From Paludibacteraceae bacterium (lineage in GTDB: Bacteria; Bacteroidota; Bacteroidia; Bacteroidales; Paludibacteraceae), in assembly GCA_016280845.1 (NCBI GenBank), contig JAEEHO010000324.1, positions 1 through 32,671 of the forward strand: a stretch of 32,671 nucleotides of DNA. The letters are read 5' to 3'. Position numbers and translations under genes: made by a program. Numbering within the stretch: position 1 is the stretch's first letter; every line of letters starts with the position of its first letter. The notes under the pieces are model-generated. The model searched no databases. It was given only the letters and a program-made list of their open reading frames with translations, and was not told the origin of the DNA. Of the stretch, positions 18,509 to 24,652 are shown one piece after another.

Positions 18509-18616
18509 TTGTAGCCTGTACCTGCGGTACTTATTATCTGTTCGTCCAAGCGTATTTGTAAGCAAGCTTCCATACGCTTGTGCAAACCGCTAATATCCAT
18601 ACGGATTAGGCTACAA
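18509..18616. other. Cloverleaf-like nested inverted repeats (possible structured RNA)
   Basis: The outer stem TTGTAGCCT (18509-18517)/AGGCTACAA (18608-18616) encloses three further hairpins: GTAC-ctgcg-GTAC (18518-18530), AAGCGTAT/ATACGCTT (18548-18555/18572-18579) and ATCC-atac-GGAT (18595-18606). There is no ORF of interest. It sits inside the segment bounded by the duplicated tRNA end. It could be a small RNA, a palindromic mobile repeat or a relic. Confidence 0.35.
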
Positions 18617-18658
18617 TACAAAAAAAAATCGGTGGATGTGCGGGCTCTTAAACCCAGG

Positions 18659-18698
18659 TTCTTATCTCGCTGCGCTCGAACGATCTGCGCTTTGCGCT
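18659..18698 (+). repeat. GC-rich dispersed repeat, copy 1
   Basis: This ~40-bp block (TTCTTATCTCGCTGCG..., containing TCGAACGATCTGC) is nearly the same as a 38-bp block at 22486-22523 inside a DUF4250 gene. More CGCT-rich sequence and a CGGCGC/GCGCCG hairpin (18725-18739) follow here. The ORF called across it on the minus strand is an artefact of the repeat. Confidence 0.7.
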
Positions 18699-18741
18699 GT
18701 GCTCCGCCGCTTCGCTCTGTCGATCGGCGCAATGCGCCGTG

Positions 18742-18760
18742 CGAGCCCCACATTCCACCC
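18742..18760 (+). repeat. Direct repeat of tRNA-His 3' end (att-like)
   Basis: CGAGCCCCACATTCCACCC is identical to the tRNA 3' end at 18459-18477. Repeats of a tRNA 3' end are the usual footprint of site-specific integration. The 283-bp offset is too small for a functional island, so this would be a remnant or a miniature element. No integrase is visible in the window. Confidence 0.6.
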
Positions 18761-18761
18761 C

Positions 18762-18803
18762 AAAAACAAGTCAGCAGCCTTTAGGGTTGCTGACTTTGTT
18801 TTT
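18762..18803. terminator. Terminator-like hairpin after the tRNA-end repeat
   Basis: GTCAGCA (18770-18776) pairs with TGCTGAC (18788-18794), flanked by AAAAACAA and TTTGTTTTT, so it could act in both directions. It directly follows the duplicated tRNA end. Confidence 0.65.
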
Positions 18804-18842
18804 GTTGGAGTGTGTCTTGGCTCGAAGCCATTTTCATCGGGG

Positions 18843-18868
18843 TCCCCGAGAATTTAAATTCTTGGGGA
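18843..18868. repeat. 26-bp palindrome
   Basis: TCCCCGAGAATTT is followed at once by its complement (one G/T wobble), giving a 13-bp-arm palindrome with no loop. The rest of 18869-18978 shows no gene. Confidence 0.5.
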
Positions 18869-18978
18869 GAGCGCAGCGCAAGGCGAAAATAACCGACTTG
18901 TCTGAAAACGGCTGCAAAATTACTGCTTTTATTAGAACTGACCAAAAGTTTGTAACGTATAAGTGAATTTTTTTGAGA

Positions 18979-19410
18979 TTAGAAGCGGTATCGTTCCACT
19001 TTTTGCTTCTCCTCTTCGTTTTTATAGAACACGCGCATAAAGGTTGCCGGCATTATTCCTATTTCAGTAATCTTGCCTTGTTCATCATTCTTGACATAGA
19101 ATCCCATATATCCGCCTTGCTCATCACGCGCGTTGGTAACCATTAAATACGGGTAGCCACCATTATAGACCATCATCGCAAAATGGTATTCGCGATAGGC
19201 TCGTTGCATGGCTGATAATTTGTTTTCGAGATAATCCAAATACTCGTCTTTTGAATGCATCTCTTTCATTGCATAGAAAGTGTGATAGTGCAGATCATCG
19301 TGCAAGTATTTGCGTACAGGCTCATTAGTGTACGTCGTATACGCTTCCTCCAATGCGCGCAAGAACTCTTCTTGCAGTTTGATTGATTCTTCTTTAGTTT
19401 TGATTTCCAT
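18979..19410 (-). CDS. Hypothetical protein, possibly NTF2/SnoaL-like
   Basis: I prefer the start at 19410 (MEIKTKEESIKLQEEFL), giving 143 residues; the track's 21-residue extension is poorly protein-like. It opens with a helical segment, followed by a mixed strand pattern ending YMGFYVKNDEQGKITEIGIMPA. That resembles the small cone-shaped NTF2-like fold, but the resemblance is by eye only. There is no signal peptide or membrane segment, so it is probably cytoplasmic. It lies 107 bp downstream of the DUF2971 gene in the same direction and could be read through from that operon. No active-site motif is recognised. Confidence 0.6.
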   Translation of the reverse strand: MEIKTKEESIKLQEEFLRALEEAYTTYTNEPVRKYLHDDLHYHTFYAMKEMHSKDEYLDYLENKLSAMQRAYREYHFAMMVYNGGYPYLMVTNARDEQGGYMGFYVKNDEQGKITEIGIMPATFMRVFYKNEEEKQKVERYRF

Positions 19411-19517
19411 AAAATGTGTTGTTAGTTTGGTCAAACGTCTTGAGGTTATGTGCGTTTCCATCGAGGTGGCCAAACATGCTATTTGCTATAGAACTAAGAG
19501 CAACTCCAGGCGTAAAT

Positions 19518-20189
19518 TTATACAATTGCAACTTCTATGTTAAAACCATTTTGATGCAAGAGAGTTTCAATTTGTGCTTTTAATTCGTCTAAATTCTGAT
19601 GTGTTCTTTTCGAGGCAATTAGTACCGCAATTAGACATTCATGAGGTAGTTGCCGAATTATATGCTGCTTTCCATTAGATCTCTCATATACTTTTTCTCC
19701 TTCTTGGGGATTGAGGACTAATCTCCACTCTTTTTCATCTTGCCATTTTGTCCTTTTAACCCTAAAACCATTCATGTGAATTACAAACTTAGCTGCTATA
19801 TCTTCTATTGTTTTTCCAAAAACATTTGGGCAATTACTATCTGTATAAACACATGGCATGAATTCTACAATTCTTTGGAATATAGGTGTATTCCGTGAAC
19901 TAAGTACGAGAATAATATTTCCGTAGTCATCTGCGGCATCTCTCATAAACTCTCTACTCTCAGAGAAACAAGAGATGAAAGTGGCTATTAAAGCATCTTT
20001 AGGTATAAATTTGTTTTCGTAAACCCATTTCAATTCATCTGGATCATTCCTCATCTGATCGCTACGAGTAATATGTAATTCGAGGTCTCCATTGTGATTG
20101 AAGATGATTCCCGTAAAACCATTAATATCTGTACAATGATAAATGCATGCGGGTAAATCGGTCCTATGTGCTTTGTGTTCTTGCGCCAT
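19518..20189 (-). CDS. DUF2971-family protein
   Basis: 223 residues with the features I associate with DUF2971: an N-terminal segment leading to RSDQMRNDPDELKW (the conserved NDP-E block), a TFISCFSES strand, and a WQDEKEWRL motif near residue 165. It has no signal peptide and is presumably cytoplasmic. The biochemical function of the family is not established to my knowledge. It is the third gene of a tight run: 11 bp after the two-TM protein gene, which is 7 bp after the LRR gene. The coding DNA looks more AT-rich than the nrdDG or giant genes, suggesting acquired DNA. Confidence 0.7.
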   Translation of the reverse strand: MAQEHKAHRTDLPACIYHCTDINGFTGIIFNHNGDLELHITRSDQMRNDPDELKWVYENKFIPKDALIATFISCFSESREFMRDAADDYGNIILVLSSRNTPIFQRIVEFMPCVYTDSNCPNVFGKTIEDIAAKFVIHMNGFRVKRTKWQDEKEWRLVLNPQEGEKVYERSNGKQHIIRQLPHECLIAVLIASKRTHQNLDELKAQIETLLHQNGFNIEVAIV

Positions 20190-20200
20190 AGTAGTTTAAA

Positions 20201-20731
20201 TTATTCTTTTTCAAATATTTTATAACCGCGATAGATATAATAACGTCCCTTATGGTTCTTATTAGATAACATTGCCCATAAGTGAGTTTTTGAAACGCAT
20301 AAAGGATGGTTCTTATCTACTTTTATGATTTCTGTTGGCTCTGCATTCTCATCCTCTATTGCCGGATATAAATTGTATTCGTCATAAAAGTAGTCTTTTA
20401 TGTTATTAATGTCAGGGAAATCAATATTGTAACTTCCCATAGACCAGTGTTTTTCTTCTATCTTATACAATTTATGCATATATGAATCTCCTAACCCATG
20501 CTTTATTGCTTCGTTGATTTTATTATTCACATACCATCTATGTATGTAGTAGCACAAAAAGACAAATGCAATAATGCCAAGAATGGTCTCATAAGTATAC
20601 TCATTTAGCAAATTTATTCCAGAGAATATCGCTTCTAATCCATAGAATATTGCGATTAGAATAAAGGCGATAATCATTATTCCTAATAGATACATTCCGA
20701 CCGATTGAAAAAAAGACTTTAGCATATCCAT
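20201..20731 (-). CDS. Two-TM membrane protein of unknown function
   Basis: 176 residues. Two hydrophobic helices near the N-terminus (about residues 12-35, YLLGIMIIAFILIAIFYGLEAI, and 47-64, ETILGIIAFVFLCYYI) are followed by a soluble domain of ~110 residues. That domain is rich in Tyr, Asn and Asp and ends in a YYIYRGYKIFEKE strand. No family is recognised. Close spacing to both neighbours (7 and 11 bp) implies one operon with the LRR and DUF2971 genes. The pairing might put the LRR and DUF2971 proteins near the inner membrane, but that is speculation. Confidence 0.7.
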   Translation of the reverse strand: MDMLKSFFQSVGMYLLGIMIIAFILIAIFYGLEAIFSGINLLNEYTYETILGIIAFVFLCYYIHRWYVNNKINEAIKHGLGDSYMHKLYKIEEKHWSMGSYNIDFPDINNIKDYFYDEYNLYPAIEDENAEPTEIIKVDKNHPLCVSKTHLWAMLSNKNHKGRYYIYRGYKIFEKE

Positions 20732-20738
20732 GATATTT

Positions 20739-21806
20739 TTAATAATAAGTTATTTTATATGGAGTAAAAGGAACTATCTTCTTGCGCAAAAATTTTGGTA
20801 ATAAGGCTACACACAATTTAGCCTTTAGAGAGAGAGTTATGCGGTCTTGATATCTTTTCGGTACAGTAAGAGATAATGATGAGCACCACAAAAATGCATC
20901 ATCTCCAATGTACTTAATGCTTTGAGGAATTACCAAGCGTCTTAGTTCCTCGCACACAGAAAAAGCGCTAATACCAAGAGTCTTTAATTTGCTGCCTAAA
21001 TTTACTTCTTTTAGATTCCTACTTCCGCAGAAAGCCCTATCTCCGATCACTTCTATATTGTCCGGGAGTGTTATCTTTTCTAACGAAGTGCAATAAGAAA
21101 AAACACTTTCTTTTATTTCAGTAATACCTATTGGAATATTTATCTCAACGAGAGACTCACAATTTTGGAACGCCTGTTTCTCAATGTTAACAACGGTATC
21201 TGGTATAGTAATCTTAGTTAATGCTTTACATCCATAAAATGCTTTCTCTCCTATTGTTTTAACACCTTCAGGAATAGAATATTCACCTACCATGCCTTCT
21301 GGACATTTAATCACAGAAGAACAATCTTTACTATACATTACTCCATTTATTGAACAATAATTGGGATTCTCAGGTGATACACTTATCTGCTTCAAGCCAT
21401 AAGGATAGGACTCAATGCTATATAAACTTTTGGGTATGTAGAGTGTTGTTGACTCATCACATGTGTGAAAAGATAAAGCTAAAGGTTCGATATGGGTGAC
21501 ACTTTCGGGGATGTTAATTGCTTTAAGACTAGTACACTCAAATAGTGTATCTCGAAGTCTTGTAATTCCTTCTGGTAAGTTGACTTCTGTTAACTTTATA
21601 CACATACTGAATGCACCGCGCCCTATTTCTGAGACACTATCTGGCAATGTGATTTTCTCAATGTATCCACACATGCAAAATGCATGTTTTTCGATTGTAG
21701 TAACCCCATCGGGTATTATATATGCTCCTCGAAAATCTTTTGGACATTTAATAAGTGTCTTGCGGTCTTCGGAGAATTCAACCCCATATTTATCAATGTA
21801 TGCCAT
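20739..21806 (-). CDS. BspA-type leucine-rich repeat protein
   Basis: I start at 21806 (MAYIDKYGVEFSEDRK) because the longer track start reads through the promoter palindrome. The 355 residues contain about ten LRR_5/BspA-type repeats of ~23 residues, with the pattern IP..V..IG..AF..C..L..I. They come in two blocks, each introduced by a GV.YS.D...(L/V)IKCP cap (about residues 8-20 and 158-171). Unlike classic BspA adhesins it has no signal peptide or T9SS/lipobox signal, so it is probably intracellular. Such LRR sheets bind proteins. It is the first gene of the LRR/2TM/DUF2971 operon, with a promoter immediately upstream. Confidence 0.85.
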   Translation of the reverse strand: MAYIDKYGVEFSEDRKTLIKCPKDFRGAYIIPDGVTTIEKHAFCMCGYIEKITLPDSVSEIGRGAFSMCIKLTEVNLPEGITRLRDTLFECTSLKAINIPESVTHIEPLALSFHTCDESTTLYIPKSLYSIESYPYGLKQISVSPENPNYCSINGVMYSKDCSSVIKCPEGMVGEYSIPEGVKTIGEKAFYGCKALTKITIPDTVVNIEKQAFQNCESLVEINIPIGITEIKESVFSYCTSLEKITLPDNIEVIGDRAFCGSRNLKEVNLGSKLKTLGISAFSVCEELRRLVIPQSIKYIGDDAFLWCSSLSLTVPKRYQDRITLSLKAKLCVALLPKFLRKKIVPFTPYKITYY

Positions 21807-21812
21807 GGTAAT

Positions 21813-21836
21813 GTAATTTTGCGGCCGCAAAATTAC
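21813..21836. repeat. 24-bp perfect palindrome overlapping the LRR promoter
   Basis: GTAATTTTGCGG followed by its exact complement. It contains a TAATTTTG -7 box on each strand and lies 7 bp upstream of the LRR start codon. It may be an operator. Confidence 0.6.
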
Positions 21837-21859
21837 TAAAAAAAAATGATATAAGCAAG
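21828..21859 (-). promoter_or_regulatory. Promoter of the LRR/2TM/DUF2971 operon
   Basis: Minus strand CTTG (21856-21859), 20-bp spacer, TAATTTTG (21828-21835). It would give a very short leader before ATG 21806. A second minus-strand -7 box, TACCTTTG, lies at 21971-21978 without a clear -33 partner. The spacer 21873-22099 otherwise holds nothing I can name. Confidence 0.6.
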
Positions 21860-22099
21860 TTTTTCTTCTCAATTCGTCCAGAATTGTGCATTTAGAAACA
21901 AAAATCTTGCGTTAGGGATTGGAAGGACTACGGTTTCTTGATGATTTGTTATATGGAGGCATTTCGCCTGCAAAGGTACTACTTTTCTTGAAATATGTAA
22001 GTTTGGAGCAAAATTTGCTATTTATATGTTACTTGGGGGTGTTTTGCTTGGTTATGGAGGCAATAACGAAATTGCGGAGAAGTTGGTAAGGCTTGGCGG

Positions 22100-22354
22100 C
22101 TATTTAAGGTATAGCATCCTCTCCAGTGCATTCACGGCGGAAGTTATGTCTTGTTCAAAGCGAGTGTGTTCCTTCAGAAAATCGGCCTTGCCGTCAGAGA
22201 TCGTCCTCAATAACTCTCCGCTCATTTCGTCCACGTAAGACGCGATGGCATATTCGATGTCATCCTTCTGCCAATCGAGCGAGGAATGAATATAGACGTT
22301 CCGCTTCTGATGCAGAAAACTATAGGCTATTTCTATGGCTTCCTTCGTAATCAT
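22100..22354 (-). CDS. Small conserved-looking hypothetical (84 aa)
   Basis: A compact, mostly helical protein (MITKEAIEIAYSFLHQKRNV... to NALERMLYLK) with many charged residues and no signal or membrane segment. Its ATG overlaps the stop of the upstream DUF4250 frame as ATGA, so the two were translationally coupled. That coupling must now be impaired, because the DUF4250 gene is frameshifted and its ribosomes would stop elsewhere. No family is recognised. Confidence 0.7.
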   Translation of the reverse strand: MITKEAIEIAYSFLHQKRNVYIHSSLDWQKDDIEYAIASYVDEMSGELLRTISDGKADFLKEHTRFEQDITSAVNALERMLYLK

Positions 22355-22592
22355 GCGTCGTAACCGATGGGTCTAAACTGCTGCTGTTTGTCGCTCCATA
22401 CGAAGCCATTGGTGAGGAGGTGATTTTTCATTTGTTCCGGTTCCCGGTCAAATGCATAGCAAAGCGCTTCGAGCGAGTCGAACTCTTCTTATCTCCGCTC
22501 CGCTTCGAACGATCTGCTGCGCTGTATGCATCACGCAGGAGCATGTTCACGCTCGATACGAGTATAGCAGGGTTTTGTGGTAGATGGTCCAT
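22351..22592 (-). pseudogene. DUF4250 gene disrupted by a 38-bp repeat insertion
   Basis: The frame opens with MDHLPQNPAILVSSVNMLLR, a DUF4250-type start, then runs into SAADRSKRSGDKK and shifts. The other half (DSLEALCYAFDREPEQMKNH...GFVWSDKQQQF) lies in another frame and ends in the TGA overlapping the next gene. The whole interval is 242 bp; removing the 38-bp block 22486-22523 leaves 204 bp, exactly 67 codons plus stop, in the DUF4250 order. The block is a copy of the GC-rich repeat at 18659. DUF4250 proteins are small proteins of unknown function. Confidence 0.8.
22486..22523 (+). repeat. GC-rich dispersed repeat, copy 2 (inside DUF4250 gene)
   Basis: A 38-bp block beginning TTCTTATCTCCGCTCCGC and containing TCGAACGATCTGC. 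It matches 18659-18698 apart from small indels. Removing it restores the host reading frame, which fixes its boundaries to within ambiguity at the ends. Confidence 0.8.
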
Positions 22593-22630
22593 ATCTTAAT
22601 GTTCTCTTATAAGTTGCTCAGTATTGATGA

Positions 22631-23494
22631 TTATTTACTAAATAGTTGCCGAAAAAATTCTACGGCACTATTCACTACTTCGTTGCGGTGGGAGGTGATG
22701 GTGTGATTGACGCCGTGAATGACACGAAGCATAGCCTGGTCTCCGTATGTCTCTGCGTATTTCTCGCTACACCAAAGCGGCACAATCGTATCTTTGTCGC
22801 CATGCAGCAGTAAGACCGGTCCGTGATAAGCCGCGGCAGTTCCAAAGATGTCGAGTTGCTGCGTGGTGAGCAAGTATTCCCGGCCAAGTCTCATGACGCC
22901 CCAACAGCGGATGTACTCCGGCGGGTTCTGCGGGTCAAAGCGTGCGTTGAAGAACTTACCGGCTTGGCACGCCTCTTTGATGACCGATCCGGGAGCCACC
23001 AGCACAACTCCTGCAGGCTTCTTTGGCTCAGAAGCCAGACGTCCGGCTGTCATAGAAGCAATCACGCCGCCTTGCGAATGGCCGAGTAATCCCACCTGGC
23101 TGACGTATGGCAATGTCTGAACGTAGTCCCACACGGTGCGTGCGTCCGCCAGTTCTTTCTCGATGGTCATGTCCTGCATACGTCCTTCGCTCTTGCCATG
23201 TCCGTTAAAATCGAGGCGAATGGAAGCGATACCTGCCCGGGCAAGACCCTTGGCGAAGGATGGGATAGGTACGAAGTCCTTACTGGCGAAGATACCATGC
23301 ATCAAAATCACCATCGGCACCCGGTCTGTCATCGGGTCAAAACCCTTAGGGAGTGTGATGGTGCAAGCTATCTTACCCTGCGGTCCCGAGAGGTAGAGCT
23401 TCTGTTCGTTCTTGCCGCATGCATGTAAGGGGAAGACGAGCATGAGCAGCAAGGCTATTGCTACGCTATAGCGTTGTATGAATCGTTTTTTCAT
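22631..23494 (-). CDS. Alpha/beta-hydrolase lipoprotein (serine esterase-like)
   Basis: 287 residues. An N-terminal hydrophobic signal ends in lipobox LHAC (Cys26), so it is likely envelope-anchored. The hydrolase core shows an oxyanion HG (LMHGIFA, about 65-70), nucleophile elbow GHSQGG with Ser140, acidic residue Asp235 in HGDKD and catalytic His264 in GVNHT. That is a complete triad in the expected order. The size and layout resemble secreted feruloyl-esterase/dienelactone-hydrolase-like enzymes; the substrate cannot be read from the sequence. It stands between a terminator (23543-23581) and the broken DUF4250 gene. I found no clear promoter, though AGGAG lies upstream of the ATG. Confidence 0.88.
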   Translation of the reverse strand: MKKRFIQRYSVAIALLLMLVFPLHACGKNEQKLYLSGPQGKIACTITLPKGFDPMTDRVPMVILMHGIFASKDFVPIPSFAKGLARAGIASIRLDFNGHGKSEGRMQDMTIEKELADARTVWDYVQTLPYVSQVGLLGHSQGGVIASMTAGRLASEPKKPAGVVLVAPGSVIKEACQAGKFFNARFDPQNPPEYIRCWGVMRLGREYLLTTQQLDIFGTAAAYHGPVLLLHGDKDTIVPLWCSEKYAETYGDQAMLRVIHGVNHTITSHRNEVVNSAVEFFRQLFSK

Positions 23495-23542
23495 ATTTTA
23501 TTCATTTTGTTCTCCTTCGACACTCTGTCGATTATAATCAAA

Positions 23543-23581
23543 GAAAAAGCCAGCCCTAGCTCCTTGATAGGAGGGGGAAGG
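23543..23581 (-). terminator. Terminator of the PH/HTH operon
   Basis: Read on the minus strand, AGCC...CCC..CTCCT pairs with AGGAG..GGG..GGCT, and TTTTTCTTT follows. It begins right after the HTH gene's stop codon. Confidence 0.7.
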
Positions 23582-23926
23582 CTATGTTTTCTTTATGCTC
23601 TGGAGCCATTCGGCGCACTCGTCGGCCATTAGGGCAATGAGTTTGGTGTAGTAGGCGTTCAGTTCCGCTTCGGACATTCGGTTCAGTCCGGCCATGTTGT
23701 GTTGCAGCGTCAGCAGGATGCGCAACATGCGCCGCGTGAACTGCTCATCGTCAAAGTAATTGATGAGGGCAATGATGTGCTTGTATGGGCACAGACGGTG
23801 ACCGCATTCCCAGGCGTTGTAGGTGGCATGAGATATGTTCAGACTCCATGCTATCTGTTCTTGTGTCGCTCCTTTGCGCTGACGTGCTTGCAGCAAAGCA
23901 CTCGAGAAATCATACAGTATATCCAT
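23582..23926 (-). CDS. XRE-type helix-turn-helix protein
   Basis: 114 residues. The N-terminal ~60 residues form an HTH of the Cro/C1 kind (LLQARQRKGATQEQIAWSLN, then ISHATYNAWECGHRLCPY). A C-terminal helical region of ~50 residues may mediate dimerisation. It is a DNA-binding regulator by family; the target is unknown. It follows the PH-domain membrane protein gene by 6 bp and is surely cotranscribed with it, so it may regulate that operon. Confidence 0.85.
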   Translation of the reverse strand: MDILYDFSSALLQARQRKGATQEQIAWSLNISHATYNAWECGHRLCPYKHIIALINYFDDEQFTRRMLRILLTLQHNMAGLNRMSEAELNAYYTKLIALMADECAEWLQSIKKT

Positions 23927-23932
23927 AGCGCA

Positions 23933-24460
23933 TTAGGATTTAGTGGTTGGGTTGTCTGTTCCGCCTTTCAGAAAGTACGGCATGAACTCGTCCGGTTCGT
24001 CCACGCTGATAGCAATCGGGCACCCTTTGCGGCGATAGATCAGGAATGCTTTTTCGCGGTCGGTGACGTAGGCGCGATAGTGGCCTATACCTTTGGTGTG
24101 AAACCAACCTATATTGCCGAACACGCCGCCTATGCCGAAGGTGCGGACCGTGTTGGTTATGCTCATCAGTTTGTCTGCCCGTTCTATACGGTCTATGTTC
24201 TCATAGGGTATATGTATCGTGCGCAGGAGCGTGTGTATACCTATTCCTTCGTCGGTGGTGATGATGTACTGCGGATAGACGAAGAAGGCCGAGAGCATGC
24301 TGAGCAGTAGAACACCGGTGAGAATCAGCACGGTTTTCACGTCTGCACCCAGTGTGACGGAGTAAATCAGGTCGCCGATAGCAAACAGCACTACCACAAA
24401 GCATATAGCTGTTGAGTAGCGAATCGTTTTGCTCATCGAACATTCATAAATGGTTTTCAT
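23933..24460 (-). CDS. Membrane PH-domain (YdbS/bPH2-like) protein
   Basis: 175 residues. Two transmembrane helices (about 15-35 and 42-62) are followed by a soluble strand-rich domain with YIITTDEGIGIHTLLRTIHIPYENIDRIE. That is the typical start of bacterial PH domains, and RAYVTDREKAFLIYR continues it. It is likely an inner-membrane protein of unknown role. ATG 24460 is the first start after the -7 box TACCTTTG at 24487-24494; an internal Met9 (MSKTIRYS) is an alternative. It forms an operon with the HTH gene. Confidence 0.75.
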   Translation of the reverse strand: MKTIYECSMSKTIRYSTAICFVVVLFAIGDLIYSVTLGADVKTVLILTGVLLLSMLSAFFVYPQYIITTDEGIGIHTLLRTIHIPYENIDRIERADKLMSITNTVRTFGIGGVFGNIGWFHTKGIGHYRAYVTDREKAFLIYRRKGCPIAISVDEPDEFMPYFLKGGTDNPTTKS

Positions 24461-24486
24461 AAGCGTAGTGTTTTCAAATTCCGGTG

Positions 24487-24494
24487 CAAAGGTA
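24487..24494 (-). promoter_or_regulatory. -7 box of the PH/HTH operon
   Basis: Minus-strand TACCTTTG, about 27 bp before the start codon. No convincing -33 element stands 20 bp upstream. Confidence 0.5.
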
Positions 24495-24592
24495 CTGCTT
24501 TTTTCCTCTCGCTCTTATCAGTTTTGTTGATAAAATGCACCACAGGCCTCAAAAGTCAAGTTTTTTACGTAATAAACTTGACAATTCTACTG

Positions 24593-24624
24593 CAAAATTA
24601 CAAAAAAAATCCCACATACGCAAG
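24593..24624 (-). promoter_or_regulatory. Second promoter for the PH/HTH operon
   Basis: Minus-strand CTTG (24621-24624), 20-bp spacer, TAATTTTG (24593-24600), the same pair as at the LRR operon. Its -33 half lies in the loop of the terminator at 24610-24635. Confidence 0.5.
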
Positions 24625-24635
24625 TTTTTGTGGGA
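24610..24635 (-). terminator. Terminator of the MBL-fold gene
   Basis: Minus strand: TCCCACA (24629-24635) pairs with TGTGGGA (24610-24616), followed by a run of T. It lies 18 bp after the stop of the metallo-hydrolase gene. An A/T-run on both sides makes it potentially bidirectional. Confidence 0.8.
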
Positions 24636-24652
24636 CTTTTTTGTTTTTTCTA

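Noticed and set aside
18415-18753. 112-residue minus-strand ORF across the tRNA and repeat
   Set aside because: It overlaps a tRNA, its terminator and a GC-rich repeat; the Arg/Ser-rich translation comes from the repeat.
22026-22238. Plus-strand ORF of 70 residues
   Set aside because: It overlaps the well-supported 84-residue minus-strand gene and shows no protein-like features.
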